From Ruminococcus sp. (GTDB lineage Bacteria > Bacillota > Clostridia > Oscillospirales > Ruminococcaceae): 64,000 nt of DNA. Of this stretch, positions 26,752 through 35,272 are shown in pieces; within the stretch, counting starts at the first letter, position 1, and each line of letters begins with the position of its first letter. The stretch lies in assembly GCF_017464355.1 (NCBI RefSeq), contig NZ_JAFUAG010000041.1, positions 186,001-250,000 of the forward strand. The letters run 5' to 3'. A program made the translations under genes and the position numbers. The notes beneath the pieces were generated by a model. The model ran no database searches and was not told the origin of the DNA. It saw only the letters and a list, made by a program, of their open reading frames with translations.

Positions 26752-27396
26752 ATGAAAAATGAAGTGATTATGCTTCGTGAAGGCTTTTCTGCGTCACCTG
26801 TTCCCGCTGAGATCAGGGAGCGTATGAAGGGCAAGACATACAGGGTGAATGACGATATAGACCTTGATGACCTGTCTTATCTTAATGTCAGGTATCTTGA
26901 TTTCTCCCATAGCATAGCTGACGGCGAACTGATAGTTCATAAGTCACTGGCTAAGGAAGTTCTGGAGATTTTCGAGATGCTGTTCGAGGCTGAGTACGAG
27001 ATAGAGAAGATAAAGCTTTGCGATGAATATGACGGCGATGATGAAGCTTCCATGAGCGACAATAATTCGTCAGCCTTCAATTTCCGCAACGTGGCAGGCA
27101 CCCAGGAGCTTTCTCTGCACGCTTTGGGGAGAGCGATAGATATCAACCCCCTCTACAATCCTTACATAGTAGGGGAGAAGGTCAGCCCTGCCAACGGTAC
27201 ACCCTACGTTGACCGCACCCTGGATTTCCCCCATAAGATAAACCACCATGACCTGGCTTACAAGGTCTTCGCCAGCAAAGGCTGGCTGTGGGGCGGCGAC
27301 TGGACTAATTCCAAGGATTACCAGCATTTCTACAAGCCCAAGGGCAACCCTGTCAAATCAGCGGTGGACAAGCTGAAAAAGCTGGTCACTGATTGA
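26752..27396 (+). CDS. M15-family peptidoglycan peptidase (no signal peptide)
   Basis: A 214-residue protein with the M15 zinc-site pattern: His and Asp in LSLHALGRAIDINP and His in DYQHFYK, plus the conserved KGWLWGGDW. M15B/C enzymes cleave cell wall peptides (D,D-carboxypeptidase or L-Ala-D-Glu endopeptidase). No signal peptide or membrane helix is visible, so secretion is unproven; it may act as a lysis-type enzyme or on imported muropeptides (inference). SD GGAGGA precedes the ATG. Confidence 0.85.
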   Translation: MKNEVIMLREGFSASPVPAEIRERMKGKTYRVNDDIDLDDLSYLNVRYLDFSHSIADGELIVHKSLAKEVLEIFEMLFEAEYEIEKIKLCDEYDGDDEASMSDNNSSAFNFRNVAGTQELSLHALGRAIDINPLYNPYIVGEKVSPANGTPYVDRTLDFPHKINHHDLAYKVFASKGWLWGGDWTNSKDYQHFYKPKGNPVKSAVDKLKKLVTD

Positions 27397-27410
27397 TCGA
27401 TAAAAAAATT

Positions 27411-27444
27411 AACGTACCTCTGCATGGCGCAAAGGTACGTTTTT
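27411..27444. terminator. Bidirectional terminator, M15 gene / Spx-like gene
   Basis: 9-bp perfect stem (27411-27419 with 27433-27441), 13-nt loop, T tract on plus and A tract upstream giving Us on minus. Confidence 0.88.
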
Positions 27445-27445
27445 G

Positions 27446-27793
27446 TTATTTTATGGAGTTCCACTCAGCTTCCTTGAAGCCCACCAGCACCTTGTCATCA
27501 TCTACCAGTATGGGCCGCTTTACCAGCATACCGTCAGTGGCCAGCAGCCTGAGCTGTTCCTCCTCTGACATGGCAGGCAGCTTGTCCTTAAGCTCCATGG
27601 ACTTGTACAGCAGCCCGCTGGTGTTGAAGAATCTTTTCAGCGCAAGCCCGCTTTTTTCATACCAGTTTTTCAGTTCATCGTAGGTGGGGTTGTCCTCCTT
27701 GATGTCCCGTACCTCGAATTTCTTGCCCTGTTCTTCAAGCCACTTTTGTGCCTTTTTGCAGGTGGTGCATTTGGGGTAGCATACAAATTGCAT
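27446..27793 (-). CDS. Spx/ArsC/MgsR-family thioredoxin-fold protein
   Basis: A 115-residue ArsC/Spx superfamily protein with an N-terminal YPKCTTCKKAQKWLEE motif (CxxC) and VKRPILVDDDKVLVGFKE at the C-terminus. Spx members bind RNA polymerase during thiol stress, whereas arsenate reductases have a catalytic Cys plus Arg residues. The CxxC fits Spx/YffB-like proteins better, but the function is not settled. ATG 27793 with AAAGGA upstream was chosen over in-frame upstream starts. It follows the membrane protein gene by 19 nt. Confidence 0.85.
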   Translation of the reverse strand: MQFVCYPKCTTCKKAQKWLEEQGKKFEVRDIKEDNPTYDELKNWYEKSGLALKRFFNTSGLLYKSMELKDKLPAMSEEEQLRLLATDGMLVKRPILVDDDKVLVGFKEAEWNSIK

Positions 27794-27812
27794 ATCATCA
27801 TTCCTTTCGTTT

Positions 27813-28301
27813 TTATCTTCTGAATTCGCTGAATACATACCTGCCCCTGTATTTGTGTACAGTGCAGCTGCTGAAACGATATTTCTTTACGAGATCAACT
27901 TCATATTGATCGGTATAAACTTGCTTCCCGTCGTCAAGTCTTACACCGTATATATAATTATAGTGCGTAACGTGTTTTCCCCTTATGCTTCTTACAGGGA
28001 CTTCAGTAGTATCAACTATGGTTCCTCTGCTTATTTCCCCTCTAGATAGGATGAGTTTTTTATTGATACAGTATATGCAGTATTTTAAGCCGGAGAATAA
28101 TATGTCTAATATCATGACCGAAAAAATGAACAATGCAGGATCAAATCTTTTTAAATCAAACAGAACTGTAAATCTGGTATCGTGCTGTATGCAGAGAATG
28201 ATATAAATTATCAGAAATATCACAAGCAGTATAGCCGTGGAAATGATCCCAAAAGGGAATTTATCTTTTATCGGCCTTAGCTCTGCATTCTGTTTAGCCA
28301 T
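27813..28301 (-). CDS. Small membrane protein, DUF3592-like
   Basis: A 162-residue protein with two hydrophobic helices (about 17-38 and 53-75), then a soluble beta-rich part containing SRGTIVDTTEVPVRSIRGK and YIYGVRLDDGKQVYT. This resembles DUF3592-type domains, in which a membrane hairpin carries a small beta domain. No enzymatic motif is visible. SD AAAAGGAGA lies upstream. It is probably co-transcribed with the Spx-like gene. Confidence 0.65.
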   Translation of the reverse strand: MAKQNAELRPIKDKFPFGIISTAILLVIFLIIYIILCIQHDTRFTVLFDLKRFDPALFIFSVMILDILFSGLKYCIYCINKKLILSRGEISRGTIVDTTEVPVRSIRGKHVTHYNYIYGVRLDDGKQVYTDQYEVDLVKKYRFSSCTVHKYRGRYVFSEFRR

Positions 28302-28320
28302 GCTGTTCTCCTTTTATAAA

Positions 28321-28350
28321 ATAAAGCTCCGCAGCGGTGCGGAGCTTTAT
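28321..28350. terminator. Terminator after pckA
   Basis: Perfect 12-bp stem (28321-28332 with 28339-28350), 6-nt loop, 20 nt beyond the pckA stop. Confidence 0.88.
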
Positions 28351-28369
28351 CTGAATAGCTTAAACTATA

Positions 28370-29986
28370 TTAGTCAACCCTAGGACCTGCGGGAACCAGA
28401 GCCTTACCGGCCTCGTTGCCCTCGTACTTGGAGAAGTTCTTGATGAATCTGTTAGCCAGATCCTTAGCCTTCTCTTCCCACTCGGAAGCGTTAGCATATG
28501 TATCTCTGGGATCCAGGATAGCAGGATCAACACCGGGCAGCTCTGTAGGAACTTCAAAATCAAAGAAGGGGATCTTCTTGGTAGGTGCCTTCAGAACGTC
28601 GCCGTTCAGGATAGCATCGATGATACCACGGGTATCCTTGATGGAAATTCTCTTGCCTGTGCCGTTCCAGCCTGTGTTAACGAGATATGCCTTAGCACCG
28701 CTCTTCTCCATCTTCTTGACCAGCTCTTCTGCATACTTGGTAGGATGCAGCTCCAGGAATGCCTGGCCGAAGCAAGCAGAGAATGTAGGAGTAGGTTCAG
28801 TGATACCACGCTCAGTACCTGCCAGCTTTGCAGTGAAGCCCGACAGGAAGTAGTACTTGGTCTGCTCGGGTGTCAGTATGGAAACAGGAGGCAGAACGCC
28901 GAAAGCGTCAGCAGACAGGAAAATAACATTCTCAGCTGCAGGGCCTGCGGAAACACCGTTTACCTCAGAAGCGATGTTTTTGATGTGGTCGATAGGATAA
29001 GAAACACGAGTGTTCTCGGTCACGGACTTATCTTCAAAGTCGATCTTGCCGTTAGCATCAACAGTTACGTTCTCCAGCAGAGCATCTCTCTTGATAGCGT
29101 TGTAGATGTCAGGCTCAGACTCCTTGTCGAGGCCGATAACCTTTGCATAGCAGCCGCCCTCAAAGTTGAATACGCCGTTGTCGTCCCAACCGTGCTCGTC
29201 ATCACCGATAAGTCTTCTCTTAGGATCGGTGGACAGAGTGGTCTTACCTGTACCGGACAGACCGAAGAAGATAGCAGTGTGCTTGCCGTCCATATCGCAG
29301 TTAGCGGAGCAGTGCATGGAAGCAATGCCCTTCAGAGGCAGATAGTAGTTCATCATAGAGAACATACCCTTCTTCATCTCGCCGCCGTACCATGTGTTGA
29401 TGATGACTTGCTCACGGCTGGTGATGTTGAATACAACTGCTGTCTCGGAATTCAGACCCAGTTCCTTATAGTTCTCTACCTTAGCCTTGGAAGCGTTGTA
29501 TACAACGAAATCAGGCTCAAAGTTCTCCAGCTCCTCAGCAGTGGGCTTGATGAACATATTCAGGATAAAGTGTGCCTGCCAAGCCACCTCAACGATGAAA
29601 CGAACAGCCATTCTGGTGTCCTTGTTTGCACCGCAGAAAGCGTCTACTACGAACAGTCTCTTGTTGCACAGCTCTTCAACTGCCAGCTTCTTTACAGCGT
29701 CCCAAGCTTCCTTGGTAGCAACGTGGTTGTCGTTTTTGTACTCGTCAGAAGTCCACCAAACAGTGTCCTTGGAGTTCTCGTCCATAACGATGAACTTATC
29801 CTTAGGTGAACGACCGGTGTAGATACCTGTCATAACGTTTACTGCACCCAGCTCAGTATCCTGGCCAACTTCGTAGCCTTCCAGACCTGCCTTGGTCTCC
29901 TCTTCATAAAGGAACTCGTAGGAAGGGTTGCGAATGACCTCAACAGAACCTGTGATGCCATATTTTGTAAGATCAAGATTTGCCAT
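28370..29986 (-). CDS. pckA: Phosphoenolpyruvate carboxykinase (ATP)
   Basis: A 538-residue PEPCK converting oxaloacetate and ATP to PEP and CO2 and the reverse; in rumen fermenters the reverse reaction fixes CO2 on the way to succinate. Motifs: [14 protein letters not shown] (kinase-1a P-loop), GDDEHGWD (kinase-2, metal site), and [12 protein letters not shown] near residue 60. ATG 29986 with AGGAGG 7-12 nt upstream was chosen over an in-frame start 24 codons earlier. It has a consensus promoter and its own terminator. Codon use is that of a highly expressed gene. Confidence 0.97.
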   Translation of the reverse strand: MANLDLTKYGITGSVEVIRNPSYEFLYEEETKAGLEGYEVGQDTELGAVNVMTGIYTGRSPKDKFIVMDENSKDTVWWTSDEYKNDNHVATKEAWDAVKKLAVEELCNKRLFVVDAFCGANKDTRMAVRFIVEVAWQAHFILNMFIKPTAEELENFEPDFVVYNASKAKVENYKELGLNSETAVVFNITSREQVIINTWYGGEMKKGMFSMMNYYLPLKGIASMHCSANCDMDGKHTAIFFGLSGTGKTTLSTDPKRRLIGDDEHGWDDNGVFNFEGGCYAKVIGLDKESEPDIYNAIKRDALLENVTVDANGKIDFEDKSVTENTRVSYPIDHIKNIASEVNGVSAGPAAENVIFLSADAFGVLPPVSILTPEQTKYYFLSGFTAKLAGTERGITEPTPTFSACFGQAFLELHPTKYAEELVKKMEKSGAKAYLVNTGWNGTGKRISIKDTRGIIDAILNGDVLKAPTKKIPFFDFEVPTELPGVDPAILDPRDTYANASEWEEKAKDLANRFIKNFSKYEGNEAGKALVPAGPRVD

Positions 29987-30065
29987 TTTATTTTCCTCCT
30001 TAAATAGAAAATTCGTGTCTGTGACAATATATTTTATACAATATATTGTGGCGCTCACTATTTCT

Positions 30066-30093
30066 ATTATACCATATTTTTACCCTTTGTCAA
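30066..30093 (-). promoter_or_regulatory. Sigma-A promoter of pckA
   Basis: Minus strand TTGACA (30088-30093), 16-nt spacer, TATAAT (30066-30071). Confidence 0.75.
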
Positions 30094-30250
30094 GCGTTTT
30101 AACTATAATATGTTCAAATTTTATCATTATGACAATTAACCCTGTGAAAAGCAGACATGATTAGTAGCATTTTGCAGGAAGAAGGTATTCATTATTCATA
30201 TTAGTTTACAAACAGTAATCAAAATCATCACCGATATGGACATAAAAATA

Positions 30251-30296
30251 CAGCAGAAGTCCATAAAATAAAGTTTATGGAAGTAAACTTCTGCTG
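30251..30296 (-). terminator. Long hairpin downstream of the thioredoxin gene
   Basis: Outer 10-bp stem (30251-30260 with 30287-30296) continues into CCATAAA/TTTATGG (30261-30267 with 30274-30280). It lies 37 nt past the broken trx gene and is probably its terminator, although the U tract is poor. The rest of the gap to pckA is AT-rich without recognisable genes. Confidence 0.6.
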
Positions 30297-30332
30297 TTCT
30301 GGTTTATGAAATTTTATGCAGCATATCCTGCA

Positions 30333-30647
30333 TTATCTGCCCGATATGAATTTTTTCAGCCGTTCCTTGTCTACAAGTCCCACCGAAACATTCACAGCGT
30401 CCCCAGCTTTGAAAAGCATGAGGGTAGGTATGCTCATAATGCCGTATTCCATGGCGATTTCCCTGGCCTCGTCCACATTAAGTTTGCAGAATTTCACCTC
30501 ATCGGTCTCCTCTTAAAGCTCATCTACCACAGGGGAAAGCGCCATGCAGGGTCCGCACCAGCTTGCCCAGAAATCCACCAGCACAGGCTTTTCACACTCC
30601 AGTACCTCTGCCTTGAAATTATCGTTGTTTACCGTCAGTACACTCAT
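30333..30647 (-). pseudogene. trxA: Thioredoxin interrupted by an in-frame TAA
   Basis: Read through the stop, this is a 104-residue thioredoxin: [18 protein letters not shown] (WCGPC redox site near residues 28-32), then SIPTLMLFKAG with the conserved cis-Pro. Codon 45 is TAA (30513-30515) after VVDEL, where thioredoxins have an ordinary residue. Everything else, including the SD AGGAGA and the correct length, is intact. A single base change (for example from TCA, CAA, GAA or AAA) explains it. It may be a recent nonsense mutation or a sequence error; as written the product is a useless 44-residue peptide. It lies 24 nt after the 123-residue ORF, in the rnz operon. Confidence 0.88.
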
Positions 30648-30671
30648 CTTAACATCTCCTTTTCATTGTTA

Positions 30672-31043
30672 TTATAAGCAGACTTCTCTGCGAAAATACC
30701 CATAGCATTCTTCCGCTGAGGGAAACTTCGCCAGATATGCGAAAAAGCCGTCAAGCTTATCAGCTTGAATGCTTTCGATATCCTCGGGAAGATATTTCTG
30801 CCCTTCATCGATATAGGCCTTGCAGACAACACAGCTCAGCACCGCCAATACAGCATTGTCAAAAACGTCCGTTTCATTGAATAAGCCCTCGGCTCCTAAC
30901 AGCTCGTAAAGCTCGTCTGCTGTTTTTTCATGGTCTTCAAATTCATTGAACAGCCTGTCAAGCAATTCTGCCTGAACCTTGTCTGAAACACTTCGATGTT
31001 CCTCCGCGAGGCGGCTTAAATATGATAAAGCCTTGCTTGTCAT
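30672..31043 (-). CDS. Hypothetical helical protein downstream of rnz
   Basis: A 123-residue acidic, Leu/Glu-rich, mostly helical protein (LAEEHRSVSDKVQAELLDRLFNEF and similar stretches) with no recognised domain. Its start overlaps the rnz stop by 4 nt (ATGA), so it is translationally coupled. The coding look and operon position support a real gene. Function unknown. Confidence 0.7.
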   Translation of the reverse strand: MTSKALSYLSRLAEEHRSVSDKVQAELLDRLFNEFEDHEKTADELYELLGAEGLFNETDVFDNAVLAVLSCVVCKAYIDEGQKYLPEDIESIQADKLDGFFAYLAKFPSAEECYGYFRREVCL

Positions 31044-31954
31044 AGCGTTATCTTTTCCCCGTCCTTTGGGATAAGCACATTCGGAAACAGCTTCTTAAGT
31101 TCCTTCTCAAAGTTTTCGGGGTGCTTTTCTGCGGGACTATAGTGTGTCAGCCAAAGCCGCTTGACACCTGCCTCTGCCGCCAGTGTGCAGGCGTCCTGCA
31201 TGAGCATATGCCCTTTTTCGTTCATGCTCTGCTTTTTCTCCTTGTCGCCGTACATACCCTCGCATATGAAAAGATCAGCACCTTCGGCAAAATTCACTAT
31301 CTCCCTTATCGGCAAAGTATCTGTCACATAAGTCACTTTGACAGGCTCCCGCTTTTCTCCCGTAACATCCTCGGGCTGAATGACTCTGCCGTCCTCCAGG
31401 GCAACAGCTTCGCCGCCGTGCAGCACCCTCCAGAACTTTACAGGTATGTCAAGCTCCTTTGCTTTATCAGGCTGGAACACAGGCTTCTTTTCAAGTAAAA
31501 AGCTGTAGCCTATGCATTTTACGCTGTGTCTTACGGGCAGGGTAGATATAGTCAGCATAGGGTCTATCTTGTCAGCTGTAAAGCTTTCGGGCTCCCTGTC
31601 GGAAAGCAGGTGCAGCCTGACCTCAAAGGGCAGGTGTCCGCATACCGATATAAGATTTCTCACAACACGTTCAGCACTTTGCGGTATATAGATATCCAGC
31701 GGGTCCTCACGGGTGCAGTTCCCCATGGAAAGCAGCAGCCCGGGCAGCCCCGTAACGTGGTCAGCATGATAATGGGTTATAAGTATCATCTCAATGCGGC
31801 TTATCTTTATATCTGCGGCAGCCAGTGCCACCTGCATACCCTCGCCGCAGTCTATAAGTATGGCTTTTCCGCTGTATTCGAGAAAAAGCCCTGTCAGGTA
31901 TCTGTCCTTTAAAGGCAGCATACCGCCCGTACCTGCAAGACAAATATCGGGCAT
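31040..31954 (-). CDS. rnz: Ribonuclease Z (tRNA 3' processing)
   Basis: A 304-residue MBL-fold endonuclease that trims tRNA 3' ends. It begins MPDICLAGTGGMLPLKDRYLTG, the short RNase Z N-terminus, and has the zinc motif THYHADHVTGLPG, then LPVRHSVKCIGYS, FICEGMYGD and WLTHYSPAE with the later metal ligands. The length fits the bacterial short form. It heads an operon with the hypothetical gene and the broken thioredoxin. Confidence 0.92.
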   Translation of the reverse strand: MPDICLAGTGGMLPLKDRYLTGLFLEYSGKAILIDCGEGMQVALAAADIKISRIEMILITHYHADHVTGLPGLLLSMGNCTREDPLDIYIPQSAERVVRNLISVCGHLPFEVRLHLLSDREPESFTADKIDPMLTISTLPVRHSVKCIGYSFLLEKKPVFQPDKAKELDIPVKFWRVLHGGEAVALEDGRVIQPEDVTGEKREPVKVTYVTDTLPIREIVNFAEGADLFICEGMYGDKEKKQSMNEKGHMLMQDACTLAAEAGVKRLWLTHYSPAEKHPENFEKELKKLFPNVLIPKDGEKITL

Positions 31955-32005
31955 TATATCATCTCCTGTCTTATTTATATTTCATCTGTCAAGAAGTTTC
32001 GCTTG

Positions 32006-32457
32006 TCACAGCTTGTAAGCCATGAAGTTGCCATTCTTGACAAAACCAAAATCTGTATAAAGCAGCACGCCCATGTCCGATGCAGTTATCTGAACCGTGC
32101 CGCAGCTGCGTATGCGTGCTTCCTCCACTACCTTGGAAAGCAGCGTTTTCGCAATGCCTTTTCTGCGGTAGTCAGGGTCGGTGAACATACTTGAAAGCAG
32201 ACCTATCTTCCCGCTGGGGCAGCCGAAATAAGGTGGCTTTTCCACACGGACATTCCGCTTGTGCCCACAATTTTATCTCCGTCCACTGCCAGCCATGATA
32301 CAAATGTGTCATCAGCAAGATGACGTTCATAGTAGTCCCGCAGGGCGGGTACAAGGTCGATGTCTTCGGTGGCACCCTCTTCCCGCAGCTGAGTTATGCG
32401 CATATTTATAAAAATATCAAGGTCGTCAGCTGTAAGCTTTCTGTATTCGATCTCCAT
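32006..32457 (-). pseudogene. GNAT acetyltransferase split by a frameshift
   Basis: The N-terminal half (from ATG 32457, MEIEYRKLTADDLDIFINMR to GTSGMSVW) and the C-terminal half (EKPPYFGCPSGKIGLLSS, then YRRKGIAKTLL with the acetyl-CoA loop) are in different frames. The shift lies near 32240-32245, and adding one base or removing two there restores a continuous protein of about 150 residues. No canonical slippery heptamer is in register, so this is more likely a frameshift mutation or sequencing indel than programmed recoding. Confidence 0.82.
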
Positions 32458-32521
32458 AGTATACCTCCTTTATCCGTTATACATTTGATTATACCATACC
32501 CCGCCGCTTAAATCAATATGC

Positions 32522-32550
32522 TTGACAAACATTTTTTCTTGTGATATCAT
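32522..32550 (+). promoter_or_regulatory. Sigma-A promoter of the alpha/beta hydrolase gene
   Basis: TTGACA (32522-32527), 17-nt spacer, TATCAT (32545-32550). Confidence 0.75.
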
Positions 32551-32584
32551 AGAGTTAGTTATATATAACCAAAGGAGAATTCTC

Positions 32585-33490
32585 ATGAAAAAGAAAGATT
32601 ACAATATGGCCGAACATGGCTTTGTGGGACATTTAGCTATCCCCGATAATGGAGCCAAAAGGGCAGTCATCGTCATCATGGGCGGTGAACAGAGCCTGCT
32701 CCCGGGTACCATGATAGCCGCCCGCTTTGCTGACTACGGCTTCTGCGGACTTGCGGTATCTCTTTTCGGCGCCGAGGGTCTGCCTGAGGGCGTTGACCGT
32801 GTTCCCCTGGAAATGTTCCGTCCTGCCGTAAAGCTGCTGAAAGATCTTGGCATGGAAAAAATTAGCATTTACGGTATGTCCATGGGCTCCATATTTGCGG
32901 CTCTGGTGGCACAGCATATTGGCGGTATCGACAACATTATCATGTGTTCACCCTCCCACGTCCCCTTTGAGGGCACGGTGGACAAAAAGCAAATGAGCGG
33001 TCATTCCATAGCCACCCTCGGCGGGGAAGATATACCCTTTGTAAAGCCCGATTTTTCCTGCGGTAATATTGCAGGATATGTCTATGACAAAAGATCGGGC
33101 CGAAAGGTAACAAGAATGTGGTGCGCTTTCCGCGATGCCTACGATGACAAGGAAAGGGAAGCTGCTGCCAAGCTCCACCTTGAAAAGACAGGTGCCCGTA
33201 TCCTGCTGATAGCAGGCGGTTCAGATGAGGACTGGGACTCTGAATACTCTGTAAACTTCATCAAAAACAGCCTTGACGAAGCAGGCTACGACAAGGACTA
33301 CAAAATGCTGGTCTACCCCCATGCAAGCCACCTCATCGGTATGATGCCCAACAGAAAGCGCCACCCCTGGCTATACAGGGCGCTGCCCGTCATCAGCATT
33401 TTCTACCGCGCCTTTCTGCACAACAGAAAAGCCTGCCTTAAAGCCTTTGAAGACTCCGAGAAAGAGATAATCAACTGGTTAAAAGCATAA
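32585..33490 (+). CDS. Alpha/beta hydrolase, acyl-CoA thioesterase/BAAT C-terminal type
   Basis: A 301-residue cytoplasmic hydrolase. The nucleophile elbow is YGMSMGS (GxSxG), a catalytic Asp is likely in GGSDEDWDSEYS, and the His in YPHASHLIGMM. The pattern and C-terminal region match the BAAT/acyl-CoA thioester hydrolase C-terminal domain family; the substrate is unknown. ATG 32585 with AAAGGAGA was chosen over an upstream ATG inside the promoter. A GC-rich hairpin follows. Confidence 0.85.
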   Translation: MKKKDYNMAEHGFVGHLAIPDNGAKRAVIVIMGGEQSLLPGTMIAARFADYGFCGLAVSLFGAEGLPEGVDRVPLEMFRPAVKLLKDLGMEKISIYGMSMGSIFAALVAQHIGGIDNIIMCSPSHVPFEGTVDKKQMSGHSIATLGGEDIPFVKPDFSCGNIAGYVYDKRSGRKVTRMWCAFRDAYDDKEREAAAKLHLEKTGARILLIAGGSDEDWDSEYSVNFIKNSLDEAGYDKDYKMLVYPHASHLIGMMPNRKRHPWLYRALPVISIFYRAFLHNRKACLKAFEDSEKEIINWLKA

Positions 33491-33494
33491 AGGG

Positions 33495-33528
33495 ATGCCC
33501 CGCAAAGTCCGTCAGCTTTGCGGGGCAT
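33495..33528. terminator. GC-rich hairpin between hydrolase and GH5 genes
   Basis: Perfect 13-bp stem (33495-33507 with 33516-33528), 8-nt loop. No strong T tract follows on either strand, so it may be a transcript-end stabiliser rather than a full terminator. Confidence 0.7.
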
Positions 33529-33554
33529 ATCATTGGGAGAAATATATATGATAA

Positions 33555-34580
33555 TTACAGATATTTTACCAGTTCTTCGATAACAGGCTTCATTCTTTCA
33601 TCGGAAAGCCCGAAGTCCTTTTCCTTGTAGTTCCATGCAGCTCTGCCGATACCGAACTTTACAAAGGCAGAATTGATATCCTTGTACCAGGCCAGTATCT
33701 GTTCGGGTGCAGCACGGTCGATAGCGCCGTACTCGCCGCAGTAAAGGGCAGTGCCTCTCTCCTCGGCCAGCTTTACAGCACCAACGAACCTCTTCTCAAA
33801 ATAAGAAGCGTCAAATCCGCTGTCGGGCACATCGAGATAATCCTGTATGCGGGTAAGTCCCGTTTCCTTAGCTGTCCTGCGGTAGTCGTTTATATCCCCG
33901 GGATAATCCAGCCTGAGTTCCACAGGCATCTCATCTACCCAAGTGGCGCCCTGATGAGTGAACATAAAGGGGTCATAGCAGTGGAAGTTGTATACTATAT
34001 TCTCATCGTAGGGCATTTCCAGATCATGCAGTGCATCTACCGAATTGTTCCAGTAGCTGCCAAGAACTATCTTTGTCTTGGGTGCATACTTGCGTACCAC
34101 CTCGATAGCGTGGTGAGATATCCTGTTCCACGCCTCGCAGAATTCTTTGTCGTTGACTTCGTTGAGCAGTTCAAAAGCCACTCTCTCGGGATACTTGCCG
34201 TATCTCTCGGCCAGCCTTTCCCAGAGCTTGTAAAAACGCTCCTGTAAAGTCTCACTGTCGAAGAAACCGTTCTCACCGTCCCCTGAATAGAAGGAGTAGC
34301 CGTAAACCTTGTGTACATCCAGCAGAACATTCAGCTTGTACTTTTCGCCCCATGCCAGCGCCTTGTCCACCAGCTCAAAGCCTGTGCCTATGGGCTCGCC
34401 CTCTTCTGTTTCAAATATGTTGTAATCTATGGGAAGTCTTACATGGTCGCAGCCCCAGCCTGCTATGGTCTCAAAGTCCTTCTCGGTTATGAAGCTGTCA
34501 AGATGCTCTCTGTCATAGCTCCCCTGAGAAAGCCAGCCGCCCAGGTCAACGCCCTTCTGAAATCCTTCAAATATTTTCAT
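33555..34580 (-). CDS. Glycoside hydrolase family 5 (cellulase-like), intracellular
   Basis: A 341-residue GH5 (beta/alpha)8 barrel. Acid/base Glu is in AFELLNEVND and the nucleophile Glu in LYCGEYGAID; DHVRLPIDYN and NIVYNFHCYDPF are also typical. There is no signal peptide or carbohydrate-binding module, so it probably acts on imported oligosaccharides (inference) as an endoglucanase or beta-glucosidase-like enzyme. ATG 34580 was chosen; GGAGGG lies upstream and overlaps an earlier ATG. A promoter and a cre-like operator lie upstream, consistent with sugar control. Confidence 0.92.
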   Translation of the reverse strand: MKIFEGFQKGVDLGGWLSQGSYDREHLDSFITEKDFETIAGWGCDHVRLPIDYNIFETEEGEPIGTGFELVDKALAWGEKYKLNVLLDVHKVYGYSFYSGDGENGFFDSETLQERFYKLWERLAERYGKYPERVAFELLNEVNDKEFCEAWNRISHHAIEVVRKYAPKTKIVLGSYWNNSVDALHDLEMPYDENIVYNFHCYDPFMFTHQGATWVDEMPVELRLDYPGDINDYRRTAKETGLTRIQDYLDVPDSGFDASYFEKRFVGAVKLAEERGTALYCGEYGAIDRAAPEQILAWYKDINSAFVKFGIGRAAWNYKEKDFGLSDERMKPVIEELVKYL

Positions 34581-34644
34581 ATGTCTGCCCTCCATTTTTA
34601 TATGTTGTTTTCCGTGATATTAGAATATCATATTTCTCACTTAT

Positions 34645-34687
34645 ATCATACCACATTTTTAACATAGATGTCAATTCCTTAACGTTA
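34645..34687 (-). promoter_or_regulatory. Promoter and palindrome upstream of GH5
   Basis: Minus strand TTGACA (34669-34674), 18-nt spacer, TATGAT (34645-34650). A perfect palindrome TTAACGTTAA lies just upstream (about 34678-34687) and could be an operator for a sugar regulator. Confidence 0.65.
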
Positions 34688-34764
34688 ACAATTGATTTTC
34701 GTAAAGACAGAAATTTTCTGTTTTGTCCATATTATTTGCCGTTAATGATATTTAACAATTTACC

Positions 34765-34793
34765 TTGACAAGCGGGCTGATATTTAGTATAAT
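34765..34793 (+). promoter_or_regulatory. Sigma-A promoter of the orf98-fbp unit
   Basis: TTGACA (34765-34770), 17-nt spacer, TATAAT (34788-34793). Confidence 0.75.
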
Positions 34794-34847
34794 ATCTCTA
34801 ATAGATAATATGTTTTCATAAGCGAAAATCTGTTATATCCTGCTTAC

Positions 34848-34866
34848 CGAAAGCGTTTTCGCTTTT
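34848..34866 (+). promoter_or_regulatory. cre/LacI-type operator-like palindrome
   Basis: AAAGCG-TTTT-CGCTTT (34850-34865) resembles a catabolite-responsive element (TGnAAnCGnTnnCA, two mismatches). It lies downstream of the promoter at 34765, where binding would block fbp expression as expected for a gluconeogenic gene under catabolite control (inference). Confidence 0.5.
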
Positions 34867-34940
34867 ACGAAAATTAGTTAGTTTAACGATTGAATAAATT
34901 CATATCATATGATATAGTTATATCAGGAAAGGCAGGCAGC

Positions 34941-35237
34941 ATGAAAGGTCTTGTTAAAAGCTATACCGACATCGTAAGCCTTGACAATGAGGGCATAACC
35001 TTTTCTTCGGGTGAGAAGATACTGTTTGCAGAATGCTGTGCCGAGGACGAAAAATGCGTCGCCGAACGGGATATCTGCGCTGAGCCCCCGTATTTTGATT
35101 TTTATACAGGGGACAGGCACACTAAGATACTTTTCAACAGAAAAGGTCTGCTCAGCGATACCGTGAACAAGCGTGAGTTTGCAAAGCTTCAGCGATTCAT
35201 CGATGAGGCGGGCTATAAGACCTTTGACCTGAGCTGA
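34941..35237 (+). CDS. Hypothetical small protein upstream of fbp
   Basis: A 98-residue protein starting MKGLVKSYTDIVSLD, acidic with several Cys, no recognised domain. ATG 34941 has SD AGGAAAGG; an in-frame TTG at 34890 lacks one. It ends 35 nt before fbp and probably shares its transcript. Function unknown. Confidence 0.65.
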   Translation: MKGLVKSYTDIVSLDNEGITFSSGEKILFAECCAEDEKCVAERDICAEPPYFDFYTGDRHTKILFNRKGLLSDTVNKREFAKLQRFIDEAGYKTFDLS

Positions 35238-35272
35238 TCCACATCATAAACCATAAGAAAGTGTAACAAAAA

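Noticed and set aside
28745-29809. Long plus-strand ORF (354 codons) antisense to pckA
   Set aside because: Arises from the biased codon use of pckA; no start signal or domain.
32230-32250. Programmed -1 frameshift in the GNAT gene
   Set aside because: No slippery heptamer in the reading frame and no downstream pseudoknot seen; mutation or sequencing error is simpler.
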